A DNA stretch of 64,000 bases from Aeromonas veronii (GCA_041319085.1 CP101033.1:55001-119000); one strand, 5' to 3'; shown: positions 12,061-21,858, numbered from the stretch's first letter. Notes: generated by a model not told the origin, from the letters alone. Program-made: numbers and translations.

Positions 12061-13360
12061 GGTTCATCGCGTCTTTCCGGGGAAGGCGGCCTTGATTTTC
12101 AGGAAAAAGTATTCTGAGTCCCGAAATCCATAAGCCATGCGTTTGATCACCTTGATCCGATTATTCACGCCCTCCAGCAGGCTGGTGTGCATGGGAAAGA
12201 TTGCGCTGGCCAAAATCCCCCGGGTGTAGCGGCGAAGGTTTTTGGCAAAACGCTCTAAGGGCTCCAGGCCACTTTCCTTCGCTTGCCGCATCCAGGCCTT
12301 CCATCGTCGCCAACCTTCCCTGACACTCGGGGCGTACCAAATTTCCTTCAGGGCCTCCTTGAGAACATATGCTGTCGCCAAGGGCTTATTGGCTTCCAAT
12401 AGCTCTTGTAATTTCACCGCCTGGTCTTCCTTGAGATTTTCTCGATTGCGCAGGAGTAGCCAACGCGCCAGCTTGACGACCTTGCGAGCCGGCTTGTCAT
12501 GCTTTAATGCATTGGCTTGATCCACCCGAATTCGGTCGAGCACTTTGCGGCCATAACCGGCCACCACATGGAACAAGTCATACACCACTTCCGCCTGTGG
12601 ACAGTGCTGTTTCACTTCCAGATCGAAGGCGGAGTTCATGTCCATAGCCACCGCTTCAATCTGTTGGCATCGTTCGCCCATCAGCTCGAAAAAGGGGCGA
12701 ATAGCCTCTCGGCTGTTGCCATGCCCCACCCACAAAACGCGAGTCCGTTCAGCATCCATGATCACTGTGGCATAGCGGTGGCCTTTATGCAGGGCGAATT
12801 CATCCATCACCAGCCGCCGCACCGAGCCGGGCTCAAAGGTGCCAACACTGGCCTGTAGCCGACGCTTGTCGATGGCCTTGATGGTATGCCAGTGCAGTCC
12901 GGTGAGCTGGCTGACATGACTGATAGGCATCAGCTCAAGCAAGGCCTCTACCCAGCGCAGCAATCGCTGTGTCAGCCGGGAGCTGGGGGTAACCAATCGA
13001 TATGCTCAGAAACCCGACCACAACGCAGACAGTCAACCCGACGGACGGGGACTTGCAGATGTACGCGAAGTTCAAGGAGGTCACGGTCACGAACCGTGCG
13101 CATTCGGCGGTCATGGATGAGTGGACAGGGCTGATGGCACTGACCACAGAGCGGTAGATGATTGGCGAGAGGCTCAAGAGCCAATGTGATTTGTGTGGCA
13201 GAGCGGCGATGTACAGAAACGTCGTAACCTGGCCAGAACGAGGCAAAATCAATATGATGCATAGCGACAGCAGGGTAAGGGAGTCCGGTTGTTTGGCGAC
13301 TACCAGTTTACCCGAACCCTGTCTGTCAACTTACTCTTCCCCACGCTTCCGCGAAGAACC
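12061..13360 (-). mobile_element. ISL3-family insertion sequence (1300 bp)
   Basis: Both ends are readable. The left end begins GGTTCATCGCG and the right end, read inward, begins GGTTCTTCGCG; a second matching block, GGGGAAG, lies at bases 19-25 of each end, giving 25-base imperfect terminal repeats. An identical 8-base direct repeat, TAGTTTTA, flanks the element (12053-12060 and 13361-13368), the target duplication size expected for ISL3. It carries one transposase gene on the minus strand, whose stop codon (12064-12066) lies inside the terminal repeat. It landed inside tnpB. Confidence 0.95.
12064..13262 (-). pseudogene. ISL3-family transposase, in two reading frames
   Basis: The first frame starts with MHHIDFASFWPGYDV at 13262 and carries the N-terminal zinc finger (CGQCHQPCPL, then CLRCG near residue 80), ending LPPAPG-stop at about 12972. 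The second frame, to 12064, carries the helix-turn-helix (SHVSQLTGLHWHTIKAIDKRRL) and the DDE catalytic core (MDEFALHKGHRYATVIMD, AVAMDMNSAF, late glutamate in SLLEGVNNRIK). The two meet at a run of five C near 12987-12991; a -1 shift or one added C would restore WLPPSSRLTQ, the expected family sequence. It may be a mutated, inactive gene or one using frameshifting; ISL3 elements normally use a single frame, so mutation or a sequencing slip is more likely. Confidence 0.85.
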
Positions 13361-13368
13361 TAGTTTTA
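13361..13368. repeat. Target site duplication, right copy
   Basis: TAGTTTTA, identical to 12053-12060. Confidence 0.95.
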
Positions 13369-13655
13369 TCATGAGGCTGGAGTACAAAGCCCAAGCGGCG
13401 GGCCGCCACCTAATCAAACTCGATCAGTGGTTTGCCAGCTCTAAACCATGTAGCGAGTGCGGCCACAAGATGCCGGAGATGCCACTTCACCAGCGACAGT
13501 GGGTATGTCCAGCGTGTGGGGCAGAGCATGACCGCGACATCAACGCGGCCATGAACATTCGACAGCAAGGAATATTGGAATTAAAAGCGGCGGGGCTCGC
13601 CGTTTCTGCCCATGGAGGCCAGCGTAAATCCGTCAATCTGACGGTAGCGGCCTAA
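13369..13655 (+). pseudogene. tnpB: TnpB RNA-guided nuclease, 3' part (disrupted)
   Basis: The C-terminal 95 codons of the split TnpB. The zinc ribbon is intact (CSECGHK and CPACGAEHD) and the third RuvC aspartate is in DRDINAAMNI. The open frame extends back to 13158, but that part is ISL3 sequence and means nothing. An in-frame ATG at 13371 could give an isolated peptide, which would lack two of the three RuvC acidic residues. Confidence 0.93.
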
Positions 13656-13666
13656 GAAGTGGGAAG

Positions 13667-13686
13667 CCTCGCCGCTTGCGGCGGGG
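13667..13686 (+). repeat. Right-end hairpin of the tnpB element
   Basis: CCTCGCCGC and GCGGCGGGG form a stem with one G-T pair, followed by GAGCAGTCAC, a layout common at IS605-type right ends. It would fold in the 3' part of the guide RNA. Confidence 0.6.
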
Positions 13687-13701
13687 AGCAGTCACGTGGT
13701 G

Positions 13702-13737
13702 GAGATAAAAAGAAACCCGGCATTCGCCGGGTTTCAG
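13702..13737 (-). terminator. Terminator of the kbl-tdh operon
   Basis: GAAACCCGGC and GCCGGGTTTC (13712-13735) form a 10-base stem. On the minus strand it runs into a T-rich stretch (TTTCTTTTTATC) 21 bases after tdh. Confidence 0.88.
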
Positions 13738-13758
13738 TTAACCAAGGGGTGAAACGGC

Positions 13759-14787
13759 CTATTTATCCCAGCTCAGGATCACCTTGCCGGAGTGGCCGGA
13801 GCGCATCGCATCGAACCCCTGCTGGAATTCGTCGATGTGGAATCTGTGGGTAATGATGGGGGAGAGATCCAGCCCGGACTGGATCAGGCTGGCCATTTTG
13901 TACCAGGTCTCGAACATCTCGCGGCCATAGATCCCTTTGATAAACAGCCCCTTGAAGATCACCTTGTTCCAGTCGATGGCCATGGTGGAGGGGGGGATGC
14001 CGAGCATGGCGATCTTGCCACCATGGTTCATCTTGTCGAGCATCTCCTGGAAGGCGCTCGGGACGCCGGACATCTCCAGCCCCACGTCAAACCCTTCGGT
14101 CATGCCCAGCTCGCTCATCACGTCAGCCAGCTTCTCCTTGGCCACGTTGACCGCGCGGGTGGCGCCCATCTTGCGGGCCAGCTCCAGCCGGTATTCGTTG
14201 ACGTCGGTGATCACCACGTGGCGCGCACCCACATGGCGGCAGACGGCGGCTGCCATGATGCCGATGGGGCCTGCCCCGGTGATGAGCACATCCTCACCCA
14301 CCAGATCGAAGGAGAGGGCGGTGTGCACCGCATTGCCGAACGGGTCGAAGATGGCGGCCAGCTCGTCCGGGATGTTGTCCGGCAGCTTGAAGGCGTTAAA
14401 GGCGGGGATCACCAGATACTCGGCAAAAGCGCCCGGACGGTTGACGCCAACGCCAATGGTGTTGCGGCAGAGGTGAGTGCGCCCGGCGCGGCAGTTGCGG
14501 CAGTGACCGCAGGTGATGTGACCTTCACCGGAGACCCGATCGCCGATGGCGAAGCCGCGCACCTCCTGACCGATGGCGACCACTTCGCCGACATATTCAT
14601 GGCCGACCACCATGGGCACCGGAATGGTCTTCTGGGACCACTCGTCCCAGTTGTAGATATGGATATCGGTACCGCAGATGGCGGTTTTGCGGATCTTGAT
14701 CAGCAGGTCATTGTGGCCGAGCTCGGGGGCCGGCACGTCCGTCATCCAGATGCCGACTTCTTTGTGCAGTTTGGAGAGCGCTTTCAT
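13759..14787 (-). CDS. tdh: L-threonine 3-dehydrogenase
   Basis: Zinc- and NAD-dependent oxidation of threonine to 2-amino-3-ketobutyrate, the substrate of Kbl. The 342 residues align with E. coli Tdh. The catalytic zinc set is present (C38 in AICGTD, H63 and E64 in GHEYVG), as are the four structural zinc cysteines C93, C96, C99 and C107 (CGHCRNC...HLC) and the Rossmann motif GAGPIG near 172-177. It lies downstream of kbl, 68 bases apart, with a terminator-like palindrome in the gap. Confidence 0.97.
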   Translation of the reverse strand: MKALSKLHKEVGIWMTDVPAPELGHNDLLIKIRKTAICGTDIHIYNWDEWSQKTIPVPMVVGHEYVGEVVAIGQEVRGFAIGDRVSGEGHITCGHCRNCRAGRTHLCRNTIGVGVNRPGAFAEYLVIPAFNAFKLPDNIPDELAAIFDPFGNAVHTALSFDLVGEDVLITGAGPIGIMAAAVCRHVGARHVVITDVNEYRLELARKMGATRAVNVAKEKLADVMSELGMTEGFDVGLEMSGVPSAFQEMLDKMNHGGKIAMLGIPPSTMAIDWNKVIFKGLFIKGIYGREMFETWYKMASLIQSGLDLSPIITHRFHIDEFQQGFDAMRSGHSGKVILSWDK

Positions 14788-14829
14788 GGTTGTTCCTTCA
14801 TGCCAGTCAATTACGATGAATGCATAAAA

Positions 14830-14847
14830 AAGGGGCTGCAGCCCCTT
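14830..14847 (-). terminator. Terminator-like palindrome between kbl and tdh
   Basis: AAGGGGCTGCAGCCCCTT is a perfect 18-base palindrome, followed on the minus strand by six T. In the kbl-to-tdh direction this is a plausible partial terminator that would lower tdh relative to kbl. Confidence 0.65.
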
Positions 14848-14855
14848 GATTCAAA

Positions 14856-16046
14856 TCAGATAACGCCGAGTTCACGGCCGATGCGGATGAAGGCGTCGAT
14901 CGCCTTGTCCAGCTGCTCGCGGGTGTGGGCGGCAGACATCTGGGTGCGAATGCGCGCCTGACCCTTGGGCACGACCGGGAAGGAGAAGCCCACCACATAG
15001 ATGCCGGCAGCCAGCATGCGGCTCGCCATTTCGGAGGCGAGCTTGGCATCCCCCAGCATCACCGGAATGATGGCGTGATCGGCACCCGCCAGGGTGAAGC
15101 CAGCGGCGCTCATCCGCTCGCGGAAGTAGCGGCTGTTCTCTTTCAGGCGGGCGCGCAGATCGTGCCCCTCGGCCAGCATGTCGATCACCTTGATGGTGGC
15201 AGCGACGATGGAGGGGGCCAGCGAGTTGGAGAAGAGGTAGGGGCGGGAGCGCTGACGCAGCCAGTCTATCACCTCTTTCTTGCCGGAGGTGTAGCCACCG
15301 GAGGCACCGCCGAGCGCCTTGCCCAGGGTGCCGGTGATGATGTCGACCCGATCCAGCACACCACAATATTCATGGGTGCCGCGGCCGTTCTCGCCGATAA
15401 AGCCGACGGCGTGGGAGTCATCCACCATCACCAACGCATCGTATTTGTCCGCCAGATCGCAGATGGATTTGAGGTCGGCGATGACGCCATCCATGGAGAA
15501 GACGCCATCGGTGGCGATCAGCTTGAAGCGGGCGCCATCGGCATCTGCCTGTTTGAGCTGGGCTTCCAGCTCGGCCATGTCGTTGTTGGCGTAGCGATAG
15601 CGCTTGGCCTTGCACAGTCGTACGCCGTCGATGATGGAGGCGTGGTTGAGGGCATCGGAGATGATGGCATCTTCGGCGCCGAACAGGGTCTCGAACAGGC
15701 CGCCGTTGGCATCGAAGCAGGAGGAGTAGAGGATGGTGTCCTCGGTGCCGAGGAAGGCGGACATCTTCTGCTCCAGCGCTTTGTGCTGGTCCTGGGTGCC
15801 ACAGATAAAGCGCACCGAGGCCATGCCGAAGCCGTGGCTGTCGAGCCCCTGATGGGCGGCGGCGATCAGATCCGGATGATTGGCTAGCCCCAGATAGTTG
15901 TTGGCACAGAAGTTCAGTACCTGCTCACCGCCGACGGCGATGCTGGCCTGCTGGGCGGAGGTGATGATGCGCTCCTGCTTGTACAACCCATCAGCTTGCA
16001 CCTGGTTCAGTTGCTCGGTCAGGTGACGATAGAATCCGTTAGACAT
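14856..16046 (-). CDS. kbl: Glycine C-acetyltransferase (2-amino-3-ketobutyrate CoA ligase)
   Basis: PLP enzyme that splits 2-amino-3-ketobutyrate with CoA into glycine and acetyl-CoA, completing threonine breakdown begun by Tdh. 396 residues, near the E. coli length. The PLP lysine is K243 in GTLGKALGG; the cofactor-pairing aspartate is in [10 protein letters not shown] (209-210), and [10 protein letters not shown] is the alpha-oxoamine synthase family start. First gene of kbl-tdh, with a TetR-type gene 115 bases upstream on the same strand. Confidence 0.96.
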   Translation of the reverse strand: MSNGFYRHLTEQLNQVQADGLYKQERIITSAQQASIAVGGEQVLNFCANNYLGLANHPDLIAAAHQGLDSHGFGMASVRFICGTQDQHKALEQKMSAFLGTEDTILYSSCFDANGGLFETLFGAEDAIISDALNHASIIDGVRLCKAKRYRYANNDMAELEAQLKQADADGARFKLIATDGVFSMDGVIADLKSICDLADKYDALVMVDDSHAVGFIGENGRGTHEYCGVLDRVDIITGTLGKALGGASGGYTSGKKEVIDWLRQRSRPYLFSNSLAPSIVAATIKVIDMLAEGHDLRARLKENSRYFRERMSAAGFTLAGADHAIIPVMLGDAKLASEMASRMLAAGIYVVGFSFPVVPKGQARIRTQMSAAHTREQLDKAIDAFIRIGRELGVI

Positions 16047-16161
16047 CCTCGATCCTTATTGGCTATTTCAGTTGCGTAGCAACAGAGGGCAACATTTTAC
16101 TGCAATCTGTTGCGGTAAATTCAAATGATTGTGCTGACATTCAGCAAATGTGAAACAGATC

Positions 16162-16809
16162 TCACCCTGCTGGTTGGGCCAGCTGGCGGTAGTGTTGCTC
16201 CAGCTGCTGGATCTGTCCGGCCACCAGGGGTTGCACATAAGGGCGCAGCAGGAACAGCACCTTCAAGACGCCCTGATAGAGCAGCGGTTTGGTGATGCGG
16301 GTGTTTGGAGCCTGAGCTATCTGGAACGGGATCCAGCAGGTCACCACCATCTTGATGGTCTGGCCCAGATCCGGCAGGTCATCATCGCTGACATCTATGA
16401 TGCCCCCTTCGCGCAGGCTCCTGAGCAGCGCGACCACGGAGGAGCGCATCTGCTCCTGGGCCTTGAGGTACTTCTGCTGCAGTGGCTCGTCGCGGCTCAG
16501 GATGTCCGGCAGGTTGGCGTAGAAGAAGCGGAACTGCCACATCAGATAGAAGATGGCATCCAGATAGCCCATCAGATCTTGCAGGGTGATTTCACGGTTA
16601 CGGGTGGGGACGAAGCTCTCGCTCAGGTGGCGGGCATACTGGTCGAAGATGGAGTGGATGATGTCTTCTTTATTGCGGAAGTGGTAATAGAGGTTGCCCG
16701 GGCTGATGCCCATGTGTGCCGCAATATGGTTGGTGGTGATGTTGCGTTCACCCTGATCGTTGAACAGCTCGGTTGCGCTGTGAATGATCCTGTCTCTGGT
16801 TTTCATCAC
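16162..16809 (-). CDS. TetR/AcrR family transcriptional regulator
   Basis: A 215-residue one-domain-plus-ligand-pocket repressor. The DNA-binding helix-turn-helix lies at about 24-46 ([21 protein letters not shown]), the standard TetR signature; the C-terminal two thirds are helical with no recognisable ligand domain. It precedes kbl on the same strand and is divergent from hldD over 155 bases. Whether it controls threonine breakdown, LPS genes or itself cannot be told from sequence. Confidence 0.88.
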   Translation of the reverse strand: MMKTRDRIIHSATELFNDQGERNITTNHIAAHMGISPGNLYYHFRNKEDIIHSIFDQYARHLSESFVPTRNREITLQDLMGYLDAIFYLMWQFRFFYANLPDILSRDEPLQQKYLKAQEQMRSSVVALLRSLREGGIIDVSDDDLPDLGQTIKMVVTCWIPFQIAQAPNTRITKPLLYQGVLKVLFLLRPYVQPLVAGQIQQLEQHYRQLAQPAG

Positions 16810-16964
16810 TCATTTCTCCAACAGGTTCCGCTCGGGGCAGCTTTGATCAAGGTCGAATCCCCAGGCGGCCCGTGATAAACTTTTCAGCAATTTCAAATTG
16901 GCTCACTATACACAGCTTTAACAAGCAGTCACATGTAGCCATTAACGTACGAGAGGCAAACTCC

Positions 16965-17921
16965 ATGATCGTAGTAACTGGCGGTGCTGGCTTTATCGGC
17001 AGCAATCTGGTCAAGCAGCTGAACGCTCAAGGACGGACCGATATCGTGGTCATTGATGACCTGACCGATGGCACCAAGTTCGTCAACCTGGTCGATCTGA
17101 CCATCGCTGACTACATGGACAAAGACGAGTTCCAGGCACGGATCGTCTCCGGTGACGAGTTTGAAGAGTGGGACAACGGCATCGAGGTGATCTTCCACGA
17201 AGGCGCCTGCTCTGCGACCACCGAGTGGAACGGCAAGTTCATCATGGAGGTCAACTACGAGTACTCCAAGGATCTGTTCCACTACTGCATCGAGCGCGAA
17301 ATTCCGTTTATCTACGCCTCTTCTGCCGCCACTTACGGTGGCCGCAACGACAACTTCATCGAAGATCCCAAGTTCGAACAGCCGCTCAACGTCTACGGCT
17401 ACTCCAAGCAGCTGTTCGACCAGTACGTGCGCCGCTGGATGCCGGAGATCAACTCTCAGGTAGTCGGCCTCAAGTACTTCAACGTCTACGGCCCGCGCGA
17501 GCAGCATAAAGGCTCTATGGCTTCCGTCGCCTTCCACCTCAATACCCAGGTGAAGAAGGGCGAGAATCCCAAGTTGTTCGAAGGCTGCGATGGTTTCCCG
17601 AACGGTGGCCAGATGCGCGATTTCATCTATGTGGATGACGTCTGCAAGGTCAACCTCTGGTTCTGGCAGAACCCGCAGCACTCCGGCATCTTCAACTGCG
17701 GTACCGGCCGGGCCGAGCCGTTCCAGAACGTGGCCGAGGCGGTGATCAAGCATCATCAGAAGGGTGCCATCGAGTACATTCCCTTCCCGGATCACCTCAA
17801 GGGTCGCTACCAGAGCTTCACCCAGGCCGACATGACCAAGCTGCGCAGCGTAGGCTATGACGCCGAGTTTAAAACCGTTGCCGAAGGGGTTGCGGATTAT
17901 ATGGCCTGGCTCAACCGCTAA
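16965..17921 (+). CDS. hldD: ADP-L-glycero-D-manno-heptose 6-epimerase
   Basis: Makes ADP-L,D-heptose, the donor for the LPS inner core. 318 residues of the extended short-chain dehydrogenase family. The NADP-binding GGAGFIGSN is at 6-14 and the catalytic YxxxK is Y144/K148 in [12 protein letters not shown] 16965 is chosen because it matches the family start and follows a GAGAGG ribosome binding site at 8 bases; the open frame to 16872 has no such support. It heads the LPS cluster. Confidence 0.96.
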   Translation: MIVVTGGAGFIGSNLVKQLNAQGRTDIVVIDDLTDGTKFVNLVDLTIADYMDKDEFQARIVSGDEFEEWDNGIEVIFHEGACSATTEWNGKFIMEVNYEYSKDLFHYCIEREIPFIYASSAATYGGRNDNFIEDPKFEQPLNVYGYSKQLFDQYVRRWMPEINSQVVGLKYFNVYGPREQHKGSMASVAFHLNTQVKKGENPKLFEGCDGFPNGGQMRDFIYVDDVCKVNLWFWQNPQHSGIFNCGTGRAEPFQNVAEAVIKHHQKGAIEYIPFPDHLKGRYQSFTQADMTKLRSVGYDAEFKTVAEGVADYMAWLNR

Positions 17922-17952
17922 CGGGTGAGCACAACGCGGCAGTTTGAGCGCA

Positions 17953-17986
17953 AAACCGGAGGTGGGTACTCGCCTGCTTCCGGTTT
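17953..17986 (+). terminator. Hairpin after hldD
   Basis: AAACCGGA and TCCGGTTT form an 8-base stem with an 18-base loop 31 bases after hldD. No T-run follows, so at most it attenuates or protects the hldD message. Confidence 0.4.
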
Positions 17987-18039
17987 CTGGTGTCTGTCGC
18001 TGCTTGCCGTTCCTCTCTTCTCTACCGGGTAACCGCGCG

Positions 18040-19800
18040 ATGAATATATTGATGGCACTCTCCCAGCTCGAAGTCACGGGCGCCGAGGTTTATGCCACCA
18101 CGGTCGGTAATGAACTGACCCGGCGTGGTCACAACGTCTTTTATGTGTCAGACACCCTGACCAAACCGACGCTTGGCCCCGTCTTTCGGCTTCGCTTCAA
18201 CAAGCGCAGTATCCTGCGCCGCTTTTGGCACGTATTCTATCTTATCTACCTCATCAAGAAGCATCATATCCAGTTGGTACACGCTCACTCCCGCGCCTCC
18301 GGCTGGAGCAGTTATGTGGCCTGCAAGCTGACGAGCACCCCGATGATCACTACGGTGCATGGTCGCCAGCCGGTGCACGCCTCGCGCAAGGCGTTCCATG
18401 CACTCGGCTATCGGGCGGTTGCCGTCTGCGAGGATATTGCCCACCAGATCATCGACAACCTTGGGGTGGATCCTGCCATGGTGCAGGTGCTGCGCAACGG
18501 TATCGAAACCGACAAATTTCAGCCCGTGTCGGCACCGGATAACCCCAAGCCGGTGATCGCCATCATTGGTCGTCTGAGTGGCCCCAAGGGGGAGCTCTGC
18601 TACCGCCTGCTCGACGAAGTGCTCGATCTGGATGCCTGTCGAGTGCGGATTGTCAGCGGCACCAAGGTGCCGGAGCGCTTTGCCCGTTTCGACGATCGCG
18701 CCGAGTTTGTCGGTTATGTGGATGATGTCCCCGCGCTGCTGGCGCAATGCGATCTGGTGATCGGTGCCGGTCGGGTGGCGATGGAAGCCCTGCTCTGCGG
18801 TCGCCCCGCCTTTGCCATCGGTGAAGCCAGGGCCATCGGTCTGGTGACTGAACAGAATCTGGAGGAGGCGCTGGCCAGCAACTTCGGCGATATTGGTCCC
18901 AAGGATCTGGCTATCGACTTTGCTTCGCTGAAAGTTGAGGTAGAGTCCGCGCTCGCGAGCAAGGTGGTGCCGGAAGCCATTCGCCAGCGCATTCAGGATG
19001 AGTATGGCTTGCAAGGGGTGGTCTCTGGTCTCGAGTCCATCTATCAGGATGCGGTAGTCGACACCCTGCGCCGCGAGATGCCCGTCATCATGTACCACCG
19101 TTTTATCGAACAGGATAGCGAGAAAGGGGTGCATGGTACCTGGATGCCGATCACCATGTTCGAGAAGCATCTGCGCCTGATGAAGTGGCTAGGCTATGAA
19201 ACCCTGACTTTCCGCGATTTGGCGGACAAAGGCTTTATCCACCGTCTGCAATACGGCAAGAAGTACCTGATGATCACTGCCGATGACGGCTATCAGGACA
19301 ACCTGACCCGCATGCTGCCATTGCTGGAAAAATATGGTTACCAAGCCGTGGTGTACGTGGTCACCGGTGAAGGCTATAACCGTTGGGATGTGGAGCATCC
19401 GACCAATCCGGATACCAAGATTTCATTGATGAGTGGTGAGCAGGTCAAGGCGCTGGCCGCCAGCGGCCATGTGGAAATTGGTGGGCATACCCTGACCCAT
19501 CCCCGCTTGAGTCAGCTCACACCCGAGCAACAAGCCCATGAAATTCAGGAGAATAAATGCCAACTGGAGACCCTGCTTGGCCATCCGCTGCTCTCGTTTG
19601 CCTACCCTTACGGAGATATGAACGAGAGTGCCAAGGAGCAGGCTATCGCCGCCGGGTATCGTTTTGCCGTCGCTACCAATAGCGGCCCCAAAGCAATGCA
19701 CCAGGACCCTTTCCAGATCCGTCGGATCGCTATTTTCCCTCGCACAGATGCGTTCGGGTTATGGCGCAAAATTCGTGGGAATTATGTTTTTAGAAAGTGA
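18040..19800 (+). CDS. Fused glycosyltransferase (GT4) / polysaccharide deacetylase (NodB)
   Basis: A 586-residue two-enzyme protein. Residues 1-340 are a GT-B glycosyltransferase of the GT4 type: MALSQLEVTGAEVYATTVG at the start, IAIIGRLSGPKGE in the middle, and a donor-site stretch GRVAMEALLCGRPAFA. Residues from about 370 are a NodB-type deacetylase: the metal motif is TADDGY (D415, D416) with H483 and H487 in GGHTLTHP and the PYG motif in FAYPYGD. The pairing suggests adding a sugar (perhaps HexNAc) and then deacetylating it on LPS, which is inference. ATG 18040 fits the GT4 start; the upstream 32 codons do not resemble a protein. GC-rich, unlike the next genes. Confidence 0.85.
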   Translation: MNILMALSQLEVTGAEVYATTVGNELTRRGHNVFYVSDTLTKPTLGPVFRLRFNKRSILRRFWHVFYLIYLIKKHHIQLVHAHSRASGWSSYVACKLTSTPMITTVHGRQPVHASRKAFHALGYRAVAVCEDIAHQIIDNLGVDPAMVQVLRNGIETDKFQPVSAPDNPKPVIAIIGRLSGPKGELCYRLLDEVLDLDACRVRIVSGTKVPERFARFDDRAEFVGYVDDVPALLAQCDLVIGAGRVAMEALLCGRPAFAIGEARAIGLVTEQNLEEALASNFGDIGPKDLAIDFASLKVEVESALASKVVPEAIRQRIQDEYGLQGVVSGLESIYQDAVVDTLRREMPVIMYHRFIEQDSEKGVHGTWMPITMFEKHLRLMKWLGYETLTFRDLADKGFIHRLQYGKKYLMITADDGYQDNLTRMLPLLEKYGYQAVVYVVTGEGYNRWDVEHPTNPDTKISLMSGEQVKALAASGHVEIGGHTLTHPRLSQLTPEQQAHEIQENKCQLETLLGHPLLSFAYPYGDMNESAKEQAIAAGYRFAVATNSGPKAMHQDPFQIRRIAIFPRTDAFGLWRKIRGNYVFRK

Positions 19801-19804
19801 GAAA

Positions 19805-21055
19805 ATGATAATGCTCTTATTTAAGAAAGAGGGACTTGTTCCTCTTATAGTACAAACATCAGCATTTTTATTTGGTGCGCTGGCCCTTGCTATTCCAAGT
19901 GGGTATTCGTATGGGCCAGCGTTGTTGGCATTCGTAAGCCTGTTTGTATTTTGGAAGAAAGAATATATTTCAGCCATGGAGAAAGAGCATAAAATAATTG
20001 CAGCATTACTTTTATCATATTTCGTACTTTTTTTAATATCGGTTATTGTCGATGGTAGTTCAATTAGCCAATTAGATAGGCCAAGCCGAGCATTAATGGC
20101 TGCACTGGTAATGCCTACACTTGCTAAACATAAAGTTAAGTTGGAAGTTTTGCTTAGTGGGTTTGCGTGTGGTGCATTAATAGCTGCTTGCGTCGCAATT
20201 TATGATAAATTCTATCTCGGGTATGAACGAGCATTCGACTTTTATTCAATGCCTATACAGTCCGGAAACATTAGTATGTCTCTCGGTCTTTTTTGTTTAT
20301 GCGGCTATTTTTGGTGTCGCGCTAATAATAATAGATATTTCTCTTACCTGTATATGTTAGGTGCAGTTTCTGGTTTGACTGGGAGCTTCTTATCGGGGAC
20401 AAGAGGCGGTTGGATATTGCTTCCAGTTGTGATTGTTTCGATATTAATGATGTATAGAAAAGTTATTACAAATAATGAGAGGAAGGGGTTGTTGTTTTTG
20501 CTTGCAATTATTGTGACGATGGTGCTTACACCTCAAACAGGTATGTTGAAAAGGTTTGATGCTGCGAAAGTTGATATAGAACAGTACATCGATGGTACTA
20601 ATTTGAATACGTCACTTGGCATCCGTTTTCAATTGTGGGGAAGCGCTTTTGATTCATTTAAGGAGAAGCCATTTTTTGGGTGGGGTCAAAATGGTTTACG
20701 TGATTCACAGAAACAACAATTAAAAGAAAATAAAATTTCCGAGTTTATATATAACTTTAACTATCATGCCCATAACCAATATCTTGAAGCGATGGCAAAG
20801 CGCGGAGTTGTAGGGTTATTGGTGCTGCTTGCTATGTTATGTATTCCAATTCTTTTAGTGAAGAAAAAAATACCTATTATGGATCCTGCATCGGATGCAT
20901 ATTGTGGATGTGTGCTTGTGATTGTTACGTGTTTGACTACTGCAGATTATAATCTTAGTCAGGCATATTTTGCACATAATTCAGGCATAACATTTTTTGT
21001 CTTCTCTTTAGTATTGGCGCTATCCGTTTCAATTAATAATGAGAATCAACAATGA
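19805..21055 (+). CDS. waaL: O-antigen ligase (WaaL/Wzy_C family)
   Basis: An inner-membrane protein of 416 residues with about ten to twelve hydrophobic segments and one large periplasmic loop. It likely transfers O-antigen from undecaprenyl diphosphate to the lipid A core. Family marks are the arginine of GTRGGWILLP before the loop and the histidine in NYHAHNQYLEAMAKRG after FFGWGQNG. The symbol is inferred from family and place; O-polymerases (Wzy) and ligases look alike. ATG 19805 lies just after the previous stop; ATG 19784 is possible. Codon use shifts sharply to A/T-ending codons here, a sign of transfer. Its stop overlaps the next start (ATGA). Confidence 0.8.
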   Translation: MIMLLFKKEGLVPLIVQTSAFLFGALALAIPSGYSYGPALLAFVSLFVFWKKEYISAMEKEHKIIAALLLSYFVLFLISVIVDGSSISQLDRPSRALMAALVMPTLAKHKVKLEVLLSGFACGALIAACVAIYDKFYLGYERAFDFYSMPIQSGNISMSLGLFCLCGYFWCRANNNRYFSYLYMLGAVSGLTGSFLSGTRGGWILLPVVIVSILMMYRKVITNNERKGLLFLLAIIVTMVLTPQTGMLKRFDAAKVDIEQYIDGTNLNTSLGIRFQLWGSAFDSFKEKPFFGWGQNGLRDSQKQQLKENKISEFIYNFNYHAHNQYLEAMAKRGVVGLLVLLAMLCIPILLVKKKIPIMDPASDAYCGCVLVIVTCLTTADYNLSQAYFAHNSGITFFVFSLVLALSVSINNENQQ

Positions 21056-21810
21056 AGATATATGTTGTTAGTCTGGAACGTTCCAGTGAGCGTAGGGAAG
21101 GAATCACAAAGCATTTGTCTGGTTTAGGCATTGCATTTGAGTTTTTCTCCGCGGTAGATGGTCGCGTAGAAGAAACTCCAGGATATGATGATGAGCAAAG
21201 AATAAAAGAGAAGGGTCACTCACTAACTCTGGGTGAAAGAGGCTGTTTTTCAAGTCATAGAGCATTGTGGGCAAAGTGTGTTTTATTAAAAGAGCCAATA
21301 TTAATTTTAGAGGATGATGTAGATTTTTCTGATTCGTTTTTAAATTGTGTCAAAGACCTCGATGATATATTATCGCATTATCGTTATGTGCGATTAGGGC
21401 GAGGACCACTAAAAAAGATGCCAATGTTTGGCGCATATTATTCTATGCAACATCTTAATGGAGTAGAGGGGCACTCACTCGTCAAGTATTTGAGAGGGCC
21501 GAGTTGCTGTCATGGATACGCGCTGTCGCCTACAGCTGCGGAAAAATTTCTCAGTTACTCAGAGTCATGGTGGTGGCCAGTGGATGACTATATGGATAGT
21601 GAATATATTCATGGTGTTTGTGACTATGGTATTGAGCCACCGATCGTATTGCAAACAGACCTGCCATCTGAAATTGGATATTCTGAACGAGAAAATAAAG
21701 GAAAACGCTCTCTATTTTCGAGAGCGAGAAAGGAGGTGTTTCGTTTTCGCGGCGATTTATTAAGCTATTTATTCAATCTTGTTATCTATATTAAGAATTC
21801 GCGGCGTTGA
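21052..21810 (+). CDS. Glycosyltransferase family 25 (LPS biosynthesis)
   Basis: 252 residues. The start MKIYVVSLERSSERRE and the downstream GCFSSHRALWAKC and ILILEDDVDF (EDD, the metal/nucleotide-sugar motif, near 84-86) are characteristic of GT25, the family of LOS galactosyltransferases and other LPS sugar transferases. The donor sugar cannot be told. AT-rich like waaL and coupled to it by a 4-base ATGA overlap. The last 30 residues are basic and end in a hydrophobic stretch (SYLFNLVIYI) that may touch the membrane. Confidence 0.87.
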   Translation: MKIYVVSLERSSERREGITKHLSGLGIAFEFFSAVDGRVEETPGYDDEQRIKEKGHSLTLGERGCFSSHRALWAKCVLLKEPILILEDDVDFSDSFLNCVKDLDDILSHYRYVRLGRGPLKKMPMFGAYYSMQHLNGVEGHSLVKYLRGPSCCHGYALSPTAAEKFLSYSESWWWPVDDYMDSEYIHGVCDYGIEPPIVLQTDLPSEIGYSERENKGKRSLFSRARKEVFRFRGDLLSYLFNLVIYIKNSRR

Positions 21811-21822
21811 TTGTTTTTTAAC

Positions 21823-21858
21823 TAAAAATGGTGATTTTAATATAAATCACCATTTTTA
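21823..21858. terminator. Bidirectional terminator between GT25 and GT4 genes
   Basis: TAAAAATGGTGATTT and AAATCACCATTTTTA form a long stem around a short AT-rich loop, with T-runs on both strands. It overlaps the stop codon of the convergent GT4 gene. Confidence 0.85.

Larger units (their letters stand above)
11181..13695 (+). mobile_element. IS200/IS605-family tnpB-only element, interrupted by an ISL3 element
   Basis: A solo TnpB (IS1341-like) element: the transposase tnpA is absent, so it could move only with help in trans. Its gene begins at 11181 and resumes after the inserted ISL3 copy at 13369. Downstream of the stop, a hairpin at 13667-13686 followed by GAGCAGTCAC looks like the right end, where the guide (omega/reRNA) would lie. 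The left boundary cannot be placed from sequence alone, so only the gene-to-right-end span is given. Confidence 0.8.

Noticed and set aside
13158..13368. Upstream half of the 13158-13655 frame as a zinc-finger protein
   Set aside because: This part is ISL3 element sequence read on the wrong strand; only 13369 onward is tnpB.
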